A stretch of DNA of 30,992 nucleotides, taken from assembly GCA_019428955.1 (NCBI GenBank), contig JAHYJF010000005.1, forward strand, positions 1 through 30,992. Reading direction: 5' to 3'. Of the stretch, positions 16,472-24,295 are shown piece after piece; the first letter of the stretch is position 1, and each line of letters starts with the position of its first letter. Source of the DNA: Burkholderiaceae bacterium (GTDB lineage: Bacteria > Pseudomonadota > Gammaproteobacteria > Burkholderiales > Burkholderiaceae_E). The notes under the pieces are model-generated. The model saw nothing but the letters and a program-made list of their open reading frames with translations, was not told the origin of the DNA and ran no database searches. The position numbers were made by a program, and so were the translations under genes.

Positions 16472-17971
16472 ATGGCGAAGAAAAGAACGATTCGCACGAT
16501 CCCGCAGGAGCGCACGCCGGTTCGCGAACAGCCGGCCGTTGAGCGGGCCCGTAACTTCACCGAAGTCAATCTTGGCTACAACGCGGTTGAGGCTGCCAGG
16601 GAGGCCGAGCGTTGTCTGCTGTGCGCCGACCCCAAGTGCATCAGCGGCTGTCCGGTGGGGATCAACATCCCGGCGTTCATCGAGAAGATCCACGGCAAGG
16701 ACTATCGCGGCGCCTATGACGTGATCGCGCGGACCAACCTGTTGCCGGCGGTCTGCGGCCGGGTCTGCCCGCAGGAAAACCAGTGCGAAGGCGTGTGCAT
16801 AGTCGGTGATGACCTGGAGCCGGTAGCGATCGGGCGTCTCGAACGCTTCGTCGGCGACCTGGCCATCGCGAAGAACTGGGCTACCGCCCCCTATGTCGAA
16901 CCCACCGGTTTCAAGGTCGGGATCGTCGGCTCGGGACCGGCGGGAATGGCTTGTGCTGCCGACATGGCCAAGGCTGGCTGTGACGTGACGGTGTTCGAAG
17001 CCTTCCACCAGCCGGGTGGCGTGTTGCGCTACGGGATTCCGGATTTCCGCTTGCCCAACGAGGTCATCGACGCTGAGATCGAGAATCTCCGGAAGCTCGG
17101 CGTCAAGTTCCAGAACAATACCCTGGTGGGGCGCCTCTTCACGATCGAGCAAATGATCGAAGAACTCGGCTTTCACACCGTGTTCATCGGCACCGGGGCG
17201 GGCTATCCGACGATGCTGGGGATCCCCGGTGACTCCCTCAACGGCGTGCTTTCAGCCAACGAGTTGCTGACCCGCTGCAACCTGATGCGGGCCAAGGAGT
17301 TCCCCGATTTCGACACCCCGTTGCCGATCGGTCGGCGGGTGGCGGTGATCGGTTCCGGCAATACGGCGATGGATGCGACCCGGGTCAGCCGGCGCCTCGG
17401 TGCCGAGAAGGTCTACTGCGTCTACCGGCGCACCCAGACTGAGAGTCCGGCGCGGGCCGAAGAACTGCACCACGCCATGGAGGAGGGGGTCGAGTTTCAC
17501 TGGCTGACCGCTCCGATCGAGGTGCTGGACGATGGCAACGGCTCGGTTCGCGGGATGCGCTGCGTGCGCATGGAACTGGGCGAACCTGACGCCTCGGGGC
17601 GGCGTCGTCCGGTCGCGGTCAAGGGCAGCGAGCATGAATTCGAGTGCGATATGGTGGTTTACGCGATCGGCACCAATGCCAACCCGATCATCGGCCAGAC
17701 TTCGCACCTCGAGCTCAACAAGTGGGGATATATCTCGGCCAATGACGAATTCGAGACTTCGCTCTCGGGAGTCTTTGCCGGCGGCGATATCGTCACCGGT
17801 GCGGCGACTGTGATCGAGGCAATGGGCGCGGGGCGCCGGGCGGCGGCGGCGATGAAAGTCTATCTCGGCGTCCATGGTCTGGGCAAGGACGAACAGGGCG
17901 AAACCAAGGTGCCGGAACTGTTTGGAATTGACCGGCGCGAACACAATTTCGTGCGGGTACTGGCCGAATAG
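16472..17971 (+). CDS. nfnB: NfnB-type NADPH-binding subunit (GltD-like, two [4Fe-4S], FAD)
   Basis: This 499-residue protein belongs to the glutamate-synthase small-subunit superfamily and pairs with the upstream nfnA. The N-terminal cluster domain has C48, C51, C56, C60 (CLLCADPKCISGCPVG) and C95, C99, E102, C105, C109 (CGRVCPQENQCEGVC). The glutamate among the second set matches the unusual Cys3-Glu cluster ligation described for NfnB. The FAD motif GSGPAGMA is at 153-160, and the NADP(H) motif VIGSGNTAMDATR is at 292-304. GLMW-type GOGAT large-subunit genes are absent nearby. The start ATG at 16472 has AGGAG 12 bases upstream, rather far. A stand-alone glutamate synthase annotation is common for this family, but the adjacent nfnA argues for a transhydrogenase. 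Confidence 0.85.
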   Translation: MAKKRTIRTIPQERTPVREQPAVERARNFTEVNLGYNAVEAAREAERCLLCADPKCISGCPVGINIPAFIEKIHGKDYRGAYDVIARTNLLPAVCGRVCPQENQCEGVCIVGDDLEPVAIGRLERFVGDLAIAKNWATAPYVEPTGFKVGIVGSGPAGMACAADMAKAGCDVTVFEAFHQPGGVLRYGIPDFRLPNEVIDAEIENLRKLGVKFQNNTLVGRLFTIEQMIEELGFHTVFIGTGAGYPTMLGIPGDSLNGVLSANELLTRCNLMRAKEFPDFDTPLPIGRRVAVIGSGNTAMDATRVSRRLGAEKVYCVYRRTQTESPARAEELHHAMEEGVEFHWLTAPIEVLDDGNGSVRGMRCVRMELGEPDASGRRRPVAVKGSEHEFECDMVVYAIGTNANPIIGQTSHLELNKWGYISANDEFETSLSGVFAGGDIVTGAATVIEAMGAGRRAAAAMKVYLGVHGLGKDEQGETKVPELFGIDRREHNFVRVLAE

Positions 17972-17980
17972 GACAGCAGG

Positions 17981-18003
17981 AGCCGGCCGCGTCGCGGTCG
18001 GCT
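17981..18003 (+). other. Intercistronic stem-loop between nfnB and the 2-oxoacid oxidoreductase alpha gene
   Basis: AGCCGGCC (17981-17988) pairs with GGTCGGCT (17996-18003), an 8-bp stem with one G-T pair and a 7-base loop. There is no T-run, so full termination is unlikely. It may lower downstream expression or stabilise the upstream message. Confidence 0.35.
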
Positions 18004-18038
18004 GGTCTCAGATGACAAAAGGGCATGACGGAACGAAC

Positions 18039-19946
18039 ATGAACGACGTGATGACGGCGGACAAGGAACAAAAGGGCAAGACCGCGCCGAAGCAGAAAAC
18101 GGCGAAGACGATCCAGGTGCTCTCCGAGCATGTGATCGAGGTGGTTAGCGATTCCGGTGAGGGGGCGCAGCGCTGCGGTCAGGCCCTGGGCGGACTGGCA
18201 GCGAAGATGGGCAATGGCGTCTGGACCGTGGAGATCATCCCCGCGGAGATTCGTCCGCCGGCGCGCAGCGTCGCTGGGGCCAGCGGCAACCGCATCCGGA
18301 TCGGCTCCCAGCGGGTGACCAACGGCGGTGACGAGGCGGACCTGGTGGTGGCGTTCAATGAACAGGTCCTGCTTGGGCGGGTGCGGGCGCGTGAGCTCAA
18401 GCCGAACTGCAAGATCCTGCTCGAGAGCGCCTGGCGCGAAAGTGCCGATCCCGAGGTTGCCAAGACCTACGTCGAGACCCATGACGAACTGGTGGCCGCA
18501 GGCTACGAGGTCATCGAGGTTCCGATGGAGTTCGAGAGCCGCAAGGTGATGTCCGACCCGCGGCGCGGCAAGAACATGTTCGTGCTGGGCGTGCTGGCGA
18601 GCATCTACAGCCTCGATCTCGAGATGGCCCGCGTGCAGATTGCGCTGACCTTCGGGAAGAAGGCGCAGAGCATCATCGACGTCAACATCCGGCTGCTGGA
18701 CGCGGGCTTCAAGTGGGCCGAGAAGACGCTCGAGTTCAAGTACAGCATTCCGGCCGAGCGCCCGACCGCGCCGCAGATCATTGTCAACGGCAACACCTCG
18801 CTGGCGCTGGGCGTGCTGGCCTCGGGGATGGAAATCTGCTCGATGTACCCGATCACCCCGGCGACCTCGGCGTCGCACTACCTGGCCGAGGTGTTCCAGA
18901 ACGTCGGCGGCATCGTTCATCAGGCCGAGGATGAGATCGCGGCCTGCGCTTTCGCCATTGGCGCGTCGTACGCCGGCAAGTGTACCCTTACGATTACCTC
19001 CGGCCCGGGCTTCTCGCTCAAGCAGGAGGCTCTCGGTCTGGCGGTGATGGGCGAGATCCCGCTGGTGGTGGTCAATGTGCAGCGCGGTGGCCCCAGCACC
19101 GGGCAGCCCACCAAGGGTGAGCAGAGCGATCTGTTCGCGGCGGTCTACGGCAGTCACGGCGATGCTCCCAAGGTAGTCATGGCGGTGTCGACCCTGGAAG
19201 AGTGCTTCTACTCGATGATTACCGCCCGCAAGATCGCCGAGACCTTCAACATGGTGGTCGTGGTTCTTTCTGACGCCCATCTTTCGGCCTCGCAGCAGCC
19301 GTTCACCCGGCCGCACTTCTCCGAGAACTGGATGGCGCCACCGATCGACCAGAGCGCGGTGCCGGTAGGCGTGAAGCCCTACGACTGGGACCACGAAACC
19401 GGGCTGGCCCGGCGCTTCATTCCCGGCCAACCGGGGGGTATGCACACTCTGACCGGCCTGGCGCATGACGCCAACAGCCGGGTTGCCTATGACGCTGACT
19501 CCAACGAGAAGGCCTTGCGGGCGCGCAGCCTCAAGCTCGCCGCCCTGCAGAAGACGCTCAAGACCCCGCCGGTGTTCGGCGGGACCGAGGGCGACTTGCT
19601 GGTGGTAGGCTGGGGCAGCACCCGCGGCGCGATCGAGGAGACCGTTGCGGGACTGCGCTCCGACGGGCACAAGGTTTCGTCGTTGCACCTGACCTTCCTG
19701 CAGCCGATGGCTTCAGGGGTCAAGGAAGTGATGCAGCGGTTCAAGAAGGTCATGACCGTCGAGAACAGCTGGTCGGACAAGCTCGAGGACAAGCTCATCG
19801 ACGAGGACAATCGCCGCTACTCCCAGCTGGCGACGATGCTGCGCGCGCGCTATGTGATCGACATCGACTGCTGGAGCGAGGCCCAGGGCCGCGCGCTCAA
19901 GCCCAGTGTCGTGCGCAAGGCACTTCTGAAAAAACTGCGGAACTGA
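18039..19946 (+). CDS. korA: 2-oxoacid:ferredoxin oxidoreductase, fused gamma-alpha subunit (KorA type)
   Basis: This 635-residue protein joins the gamma domain (about 30-215, beginning SGEGAQRCGQALGGLAAKMG at 39-58) and the alpha, pyrimidine-binding domain (about 247-635). The alpha part carries SMYPITPATSASHYLAE (268-284), the expected substrate/CoA-side motif, plus GPGFSLKQEALGLA and QRGGPSTGQPTKGEQSDL. With the beta subunit encoded next it would catalyse CoA-dependent oxidation of a 2-oxoacid, reducing ferredoxin, or the reverse carboxylation. The fusion and motif style match 2-oxoglutarate enzymes best. The N-terminus has a Lys-rich leader (KEQKGKTAPKQKTAKT). Start ATG 18039 is preceded by GGA; an in-frame ATG at 18012 would add nine residues. 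There are no iron-sulfur ligands in this subunit. Confidence 0.9.
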   Translation: MNDVMTADKEQKGKTAPKQKTAKTIQVLSEHVIEVVSDSGEGAQRCGQALGGLAAKMGNGVWTVEIIPAEIRPPARSVAGASGNRIRIGSQRVTNGGDEADLVVAFNEQVLLGRVRARELKPNCKILLESAWRESADPEVAKTYVETHDELVAAGYEVIEVPMEFESRKVMSDPRRGKNMFVLGVLASIYSLDLEMARVQIALTFGKKAQSIIDVNIRLLDAGFKWAEKTLEFKYSIPAERPTAPQIIVNGNTSLALGVLASGMEICSMYPITPATSASHYLAEVFQNVGGIVHQAEDEIAACAFAIGASYAGKCTLTITSGPGFSLKQEALGLAVMGEIPLVVVNVQRGGPSTGQPTKGEQSDLFAAVYGSHGDAPKVVMAVSTLEECFYSMITARKIAETFNMVVVVLSDAHLSASQQPFTRPHFSENWMAPPIDQSAVPVGVKPYDWDHETGLARRFIPGQPGGMHTLTGLAHDANSRVAYDADSNEKALRARSLKLAALQKTLKTPPVFGGTEGDLLVVGWGSTRGAIEETVAGLRSDGHKVSSLHLTFLQPMASGVKEVMQRFKKVMTVENSWSDKLEDKLIDEDNRRYSQLATMLRARYVIDIDCWSEAQGRALKPSVVRKALLKKLRN

Positions 19947-19956
19947 GAGATCGATC

Positions 19957-20910
19957 ATGACTATCGCCCCTACCGAATGCCTGCTGCAACTCTACGAGAA
20001 GCGCCACGAGATCGAGGACTACAAGGGTGGCGTGCCGCGCTGGTGCAGCGGGTGCGGCGACAACGCCATCCTGGCAGCGGTCCAGCGGCTCTGCCGTGAC
20101 GAGAATCTGCGGCCCGAAAAGACCGTGTTCGTGTCGGGAATCGGCTGCTCGAGCCGCTTTCCGCACTACATGAAGACCTACGGCTTCCACGGAATCCACG
20201 GCCGCGCCTTCCCGGTAGCCGAAGGCGTCAAGATGGCCCGGCCGGACCTCACCGTGTTCGTCAACACCGGTGACGGCGACTGCTGCAGCATCGGAGCGGC
20301 GCACTGGATTCATGGCGTGCGCTACAACATGAACATGACGGTGATGTTGCACGACAACCAGGTCTACGGACTGACCAAGAAACAGGCGTCACCAACTTCA
20401 CCGCTTGGGCTCAAGAGCAACACCACGCCGCAGGGGTCGTACCTCGAAGGTTTGCATCCGCTGGCGGTCACGCTGGGTATCCAGAACGTGTCATTCGTGG
20501 CGCAGGCCGTGGACTGGATTCCGGAGGTGCTCTACGACATCCTCTCCAAGGCCTATCACCACAAGGGCTTCTCGTTCGTGCGCATCGTGCAGCGTTGCCC
20601 CGAGTGGCTGCCCAAGCTGCACGAGGCTTTCCTCAACGACCCCAGCCGCATCCAGCTGCTGCACCATGCCAACGGCCTGAAGTTGAGCAGCGGGGTGTCC
20701 AAGGTCTACCAGAATCAGCTCGAGCACGATCCGGCGAACATCCACCGGGCGCGCGAGATCATCTCGAACCAGGAGCATATCCCGGTCGGGATCCTGTTCC
20801 AGGACCGGAGTGTCCCGTGCTACGAGGACGTGCGACACGCAGGCGAGCCCCGTACCACGGAGTACGTCCGGTCCGGCCTCGAAGCTGAGTTCGACAAGTT
20901 CTCCGTGTGA
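19957..20910 (+). CDS. korB: 2-oxoacid:ferredoxin oxidoreductase beta subunit (KorB type)
   Basis: This 317-residue subunit binds thiamine diphosphate and one [4Fe-4S] cluster. WCSGCGDN (29-36) supplies C30 and C33, GIGCSSR (61-67) supplies C64, and C214 in VQRCPEW is the likely fourth ligand. The cofactor motif is GDGD (105-108) followed by DNQVYGLTKKQASPTS (133-148), the Mg-ThDP loop. The region after it, SPLGLKSNTTPQGS, is typical of 2-oxoglutarate and branched 2-oxoacid enzymes. It starts 10 bases after korA with GAGAG upstream, so the two are surely co-expressed. It has no built-in ferredoxin domain, so electrons must go to a separate ferredoxin; a candidate domain is encoded by the next gene. 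Confidence 0.92.
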   Translation: MTIAPTECLLQLYEKRHEIEDYKGGVPRWCSGCGDNAILAAVQRLCRDENLRPEKTVFVSGIGCSSRFPHYMKTYGFHGIHGRAFPVAEGVKMARPDLTVFVNTGDGDCCSIGAAHWIHGVRYNMNMTVMLHDNQVYGLTKKQASPTSPLGLKSNTTPQGSYLEGLHPLAVTLGIQNVSFVAQAVDWIPEVLYDILSKAYHHKGFSFVRIVQRCPEWLPKLHEAFLNDPSRIQLLHHANGLKLSSGVSKVYQNQLEHDPANIHRAREIISNQEHIPVGILFQDRSVPCYEDVRHAGEPRTTEYVRSGLEAEFDKFSV

Positions 20911-20958
20911 TCGCCGACTGATCCCTACGTAACCAACCCGAGCAAGCGCAGAATCCAA

Positions 20959-23196
20959 ATGGAAGCGGAACTTCAATCCCACATTGCCTTTCACCTGACC
21001 GGCAAGCGGCCCAATAATGGGCTCGACTTGATCGCCGGTCAGAACATGCGACCCGCGCTGATGGCGCAGTATCGTGATCTCGCCGCACTACGCCACGATT
21101 TCCCGGTGGTGCTGGTTGAAGGCGCCGAGCCGGCGTCCTGCATCCAGTCGCTCAGCGCGCTCATCGACGGCCTCGCGGCCAAGCTGGCGGTTGACCCGGC
21201 TCCGGAGCGCACCGCCATGCACTTGCGCCGGCTGGAGCGCGCGATCCGCGTAGCCGTGCTGGAGCAGGGTGCCCGAGGCACGCTCAATTCGCTCTGGCAC
21301 ACGATCGCGGCGAAGATGACAGCGGCTGGTGATGACCCGGCGTTTGCTGACAGCCTGGAGCGGGCCCACACCCTGCTCAAGATCGATGGCGCCGTGGTCG
21401 CCTGCGATGCCGAACTGCCGCAGAACTTCGTAACCCACGCCTGGCGCTCGGTGGAGGCTGCCCGGGCGAAACGGTTTCGCAAGGAGATCGGCGCGCTGAT
21501 CGCACGCCTGGCCGACGTTCTGCGAGCGGACTTTTCGCTGTCTCCACAGGGGCGCAATCCGGAGAACCTGCGTGCGGCGATGGCCAACGCCTTCGCCGAC
21601 GAGCTCGATTTCGACGCTCTCTCAGGTGTGCTCTCAAAGCTTTCGGCCAAGGTTCCAGTCCCGGAGGCGCGTTTGAAACGGGTGCGCGAGGTGCTGGCGA
21701 TCCTGCAACGGCAGCGTTTCGTGAGTCTCGAGGGAGTGACCACGGAAGGCACTGCAAAGTCTGACTTGCATGGTTTCCTGTTCGATAACTCGGCACAAGC
21801 CCTTGCGGCTTATCGTGAGCGCCTGCCGGAAATTGTCGGGCTGGTGCGGGCGATGTCGATTGCGCGGCTCGAACTGCGCTCCGACTACGTCCCGGAACGG
21901 CACGACCCGTTTTTCCGCGATTTCAGCGCCCAGATGCTCGGTGAAGACGAACTCGCGCTCTTCCCGGGATACCTGGTGCGACTGCGTGCCGCCGATCTCA
22001 AGCCCGGTGACAACTCCGAACTCATGGAACTGCTGGGCGCCGGATTGCCGGTCAAGTTCCTGCTCCAGATTGACGACATCCTTGAACCATCGATCATTGG
22101 CGATGGCCGCCTGGCTTTCCGAGCCGGCGCAAAACAGCTCGCGAAGATGGCGCTGGGGCTGCATGACGTCTACGTGATGCAGTCCTCTGGTTCCGGCCTG
22201 TTCAAGCTGCGCGACCAGATGATGGCGGGATTGGCAAGCTACGGCCCCGGTCTGTTGAGCGTGTTCTCCGGTGACTCGGGAACCACTGGCGGGATCTCGC
22301 CCTATCTGGTCGGAGCGGCCGCCACCGAGTCACGGGCATTCCCGACTTTCTGGTACGACCCCTCGGCCGGAGCCGACTGGGCGAGCCGCTTTTCGCTGGC
22401 CGATAATCCTCAGGCCGCCGCCGACTGGGCGACCCACGACATGCGCTACGAGGACGGGGAGCATCGGCGGGTCGACACCAGGCTGAGCTTCACCATGATC
22501 GACTTCGTGGCCAGTGACAGCCGCTACGCCGCCCACTTCGCGGGAGTGTCGAGTGGCAAGTGGGAAGAGGACCTGTTCCCTGCGGCCGAGGCACTTGGTA
22601 CCAGGGTAATAGTTGCCGGTTCGACCCAGCGCAGCGTGCCGTACATCTTGATGGTCGACGACCAGAACGCCATGCGCCGGGTCATCGTCGACGAGAAGAT
22701 GATGATCGCGGCCGAGCACTGCCTGCGCCAGTGGCACAGCCTCCAGGAACTGGGCGGCCTGCACAACTCGCACGCCAAGGCTTTGGTCGAGCGTGAACGG
22801 ATCGCCTGGTCGGCGGCCCAGGCTGCGCTCGACGCGGCGCGCTCGGTGGCAACGCCGGCTACTGCCGCCCCCGTGGCCGCGGATCCGGCCATCGCCAGTG
22901 CCCCGGTAGCCAGCCCGGCGAGCGCCGCGGAGGAGCCCGAGCGTGCGGATGGCGAAGCCTACATCGATACCGGGCGCTGTTCGAGTTGCGACGAGTGCAC
23001 GACCATCAACCCCAAGATGTTCGCCTACGACAACAACCGCCAAGCCTATATCGTTGACGTCAAGCTTGGAACGTTCCGCCAACTGGTCGAGGCAGCCGAA
23101 GGTTGTGCCCTGTCGATCATTCACCCGGGCGTGCCGGTCAACAAGGACGAGCCCGGACTCGATGAACTGATCGAGCGCGCCGCCCCGTTTCAATAA
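20959..23196 (+). CDS. Large protein with degenerate PFOR-like region and C-terminal [4Fe-4S] ferredoxin domain
   Basis: I do not recognise a named family for this 745-residue protein. Residues 1-330 are mostly helical and unassigned. Residues about 355-470 resemble the thiamine-diphosphate domain of single-chain pyruvate:ferredoxin oxidoreductase. In that comparison LPVKFLLQIDDILEP takes the place of the strand leading to the TEVYSNTGGQ motif, AKQLAKMALGLHDVYVMQ aligns with the helix-strand after it, and ESRAFPTFWYDPSA with the ESGYWPLYRYDP-type stretch. The catalytic GDGW and SNTGGQ motifs are missing, so it is probably not itself a ThDP enzyme. An Ala/Pro-rich linker (629-662) leads to a ferredoxin domain with C674, C677, C680 and C716; the last is followed by Ala, not the usual Pro. 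It lies 48 bases after korB and before a terminator. I infer an electron-transfer subunit serving the KorAB/NfnAB pair. Confidence 0.75.
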   Translation: MEAELQSHIAFHLTGKRPNNGLDLIAGQNMRPALMAQYRDLAALRHDFPVVLVEGAEPASCIQSLSALIDGLAAKLAVDPAPERTAMHLRRLERAIRVAVLEQGARGTLNSLWHTIAAKMTAAGDDPAFADSLERAHTLLKIDGAVVACDAELPQNFVTHAWRSVEAARAKRFRKEIGALIARLADVLRADFSLSPQGRNPENLRAAMANAFADELDFDALSGVLSKLSAKVPVPEARLKRVREVLAILQRQRFVSLEGVTTEGTAKSDLHGFLFDNSAQALAAYRERLPEIVGLVRAMSIARLELRSDYVPERHDPFFRDFSAQMLGEDELALFPGYLVRLRAADLKPGDNSELMELLGAGLPVKFLLQIDDILEPSIIGDGRLAFRAGAKQLAKMALGLHDVYVMQSSGSGLFKLRDQMMAGLASYGPGLLSVFSGDSGTTGGISPYLVGAAATESRAFPTFWYDPSAGADWASRFSLADNPQAAADWATHDMRYEDGEHRRVDTRLSFTMIDFVASDSRYAAHFAGVSSGKWEEDLFPAAEALGTRVIVAGSTQRSVPYILMVDDQNAMRRVIVDEKMMIAAEHCLRQWHSLQELGGLHNSHAKALVERERIAWSAAQAALDAARSVATPATAAPVAADPAIASAPVASPASAAEEPERADGEAYIDTGRCSSCDECTTINPKMFAYDNNRQAYIVDVKLGTFRQLVEAAEGCALSIIHPGVPVNKDEPGLDELIERAAPFQ

Positions 23197-23222
23197 TTCG
23201 ATCCGGGTAGGCAGAAAGAAAG

Positions 23223-23248
23223 AGGGGCGGCCGGAAGGTCGCCCCTTT
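23223..23248 (+). terminator. Hairpin terminator after the nfn-kor cluster
   Basis: AGGGGCGGCC and GGTCGCCCCT form a 10-bp stem (one G-T pair) around a GGAA tetraloop, ending in TTT. The T-run is short, but position 27 bases after the last stop codon and stem strength support intrinsic termination. On the opposite strand the A-run side gives AAAGGGGCGACC..., followed by CTCTTTCTTTCTG, so it may also stop the convergent minus-strand gene. Confidence 0.7.
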
Positions 23249-23284
23249 GCCATTTCCGGTCAGCTTCCGATTGATCTTCTTAGA

Positions 23285-23503
23285 CTAGTCGAACCAGGAC
23301 CGAACTACCGCCTCGTTCGAGAATCCCGCTTGCTCGCCGGCGGGCGAAGTCTGGTCGCCCTGCTTGGTGATCCAGTGAATAATGCGCGCGCTGTAGAGGT
23401 CAGCGACGAAGGCGCTGCTGGCCAACTCTTCTTCGCTGCGCCACGAGATGGCATTACTCTCATTCTGCAGAAGGTTCAGTGGATCGTCGGCTCTTGTGAC
23501 CAT
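23285..23503 (-). CDS. Small hypothetical protein, 72 residues
   Basis: This 72-residue acidic protein begins MVTRADDPLNLLQNESNAIS and ends NEAVVRSWFD. It has no Cys, no signal peptide and no membrane segment. A central helix-prone stretch SEEELASSAFVADLYSARII precedes a polar tail. I do not recognise it. The ATG at 23503 is supported by AGGAG about 6 bases upstream; the open frame continues upstream to 23608 but there crosses a strong hairpin and lacks coding character. It converges on the nfn-kor cluster, separated by the shared hairpin, and lies downstream of the glycine-zipper lipoprotein gene. Confidence 0.6.
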   Translation of the reverse strand: MVTRADDPLNLLQNESNAISWRSEEELASSAFVADLYSARIIHWITKQGDQTSPAGEQAGFSNEAVVRSWFD

Positions 23504-23579
23504 GTGCACTCCTGTACGGTTGCGTAATGGTCGACTCCCAGGGCGTAGTCCGACAAGGACCGCGGCGACAGGCTGCACA

Positions 23580-23620
23580 CAACACCCGACCGGCGGCGTA
23601 ACCGCCACCGGCTGGTGTTG
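23580..23620 (-). terminator. Large hairpin downstream of the glycine-zipper gene
   Basis: On the minus strand CAACACC pairs with GGTGTTG (7 bp), and inside it CCGGTGGCG pairs with CGCCGCCGG (9 bp, one G-T pair) around GTTA, with a small internal loop. It begins 15 bases after the stop codon of the upstream gene. The tail lacks a good T-run (GTGTGC), so it may attenuate or protect RNA rather than terminate fully. Confidence 0.45.
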
Positions 23621-23635
23621 CTCAAGGTGCAGCGA

Positions 23636-24103
23636 TCAGCGCGGGACGACTCTGGCGGTATCGCCGGCGCCCTCGACCCTCACTCGTAGCCCGCTCCTCA
23701 GCCGGTTATCGATCGGCTGGTTGATCACCAGGCGGCCGCCAGTATCCATGTCGACCGTGACCTGCTGCGCTTGCTGCTTCTTGGTCTTGCTCTCGATCGC
23801 GGTGCCGGCGTAGCCGCCCGCGACAGCGCCGAGGACGGTTGCCAGCGTGTTGCCGCTGCCACCGCCGATGTTCGAGCCGACGATGCCGCCTGCGACCGCG
23901 CCGACCACGGTGCCGACGCCAAAGCGATAGTTATCGTCGACCTGCACGATTTCCACTTTGGCGACCCTCCCGTGGCGGTCCTGGACCCGTTCGTTGACCG
24001 GGGCTGGCGCTGCTGTTTGCCCGTAGCGTACCGGTGCCATGTCAGCGCAACCGCTCGCCAATGCCACTGCCATAATGATGATCGCGTATTTGGTGATGTT
24101 CAT
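23636..24103 (-). CDS. Glycine-zipper outer-membrane lipoprotein (SlyB/Pcp-like)
   Basis: This 155-residue protein has a lipoprotein signal peptide with the lipobox LASGC (lipidated Cys19), so it is probably outer-membrane anchored. Residues 62-101 form a two-helix glycine zipper: GVGTVVGAVAGGIVGSNIGG, then TLATVLGAVAGGYAGTAIES. A short beta-rich C-terminal domain follows (QQVTVDMDTGGRLVINQP). This is the layout of the SlyB/Pcp 17-kDa antigen family, involved in envelope integrity. GGAGG lies 8 bases before the ATG at 24103; an in-frame upstream extension would break the signal peptide. Confidence 0.9.
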   Translation of the reverse strand: MNITKYAIIIMAVALASGCADMAPVRYGQTAAPAPVNERVQDRHGRVAKVEIVQVDDNYRFGVGTVVGAVAGGIVGSNIGGGSGNTLATVLGAVAGGYAGTAIESKTKKQQAQQVTVDMDTGGRLVINQPIDNRLRSGLRVRVEGAGDTARVVPR

Positions 24104-24125
24104 TGAAACGCCCTCCGTCAGCCTT

Positions 24126-24154
24126 AGGATAACGTTAATTTTAATGCGAACCAA
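24126..24154 (-). promoter_or_regulatory. Putative promoter of the glycine-zipper lipoprotein gene
   Basis: Minus-strand TTGGTT (24154-24149) and TATCCT (24131-24126) are 17 bases apart, three-of-six and four-of-six matches to -35 and -10. The spacer is AT-rich (CATTAAAATTAACG), unlike the surrounding DNA. The predicted start near 24119 leaves a 16-base leader carrying the GGAGG site. Confidence 0.4.
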
Positions 24155-24295
24155 CCTGCCTGGTCACGACATATTTCAAAGCTGCCACACCCAGTGCTCC
24201 GCCAATTTGTAGCGTGGCGTTTCGCGGCCGTCGTTTGAAACAATGGATTACATAATTCCGGACCGAGGCGTTCAGAACAAGGTATAAGACTGCCC

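Noticed and set aside
17793..19688. A 631-codon open frame on the minus strand opposite nfnB and korA
   Set aside because: It lies antisense to two well-identified genes, gives a His/Arg/Gly-rich translation with no family features, and is explained by high third-position GC in the true frame.
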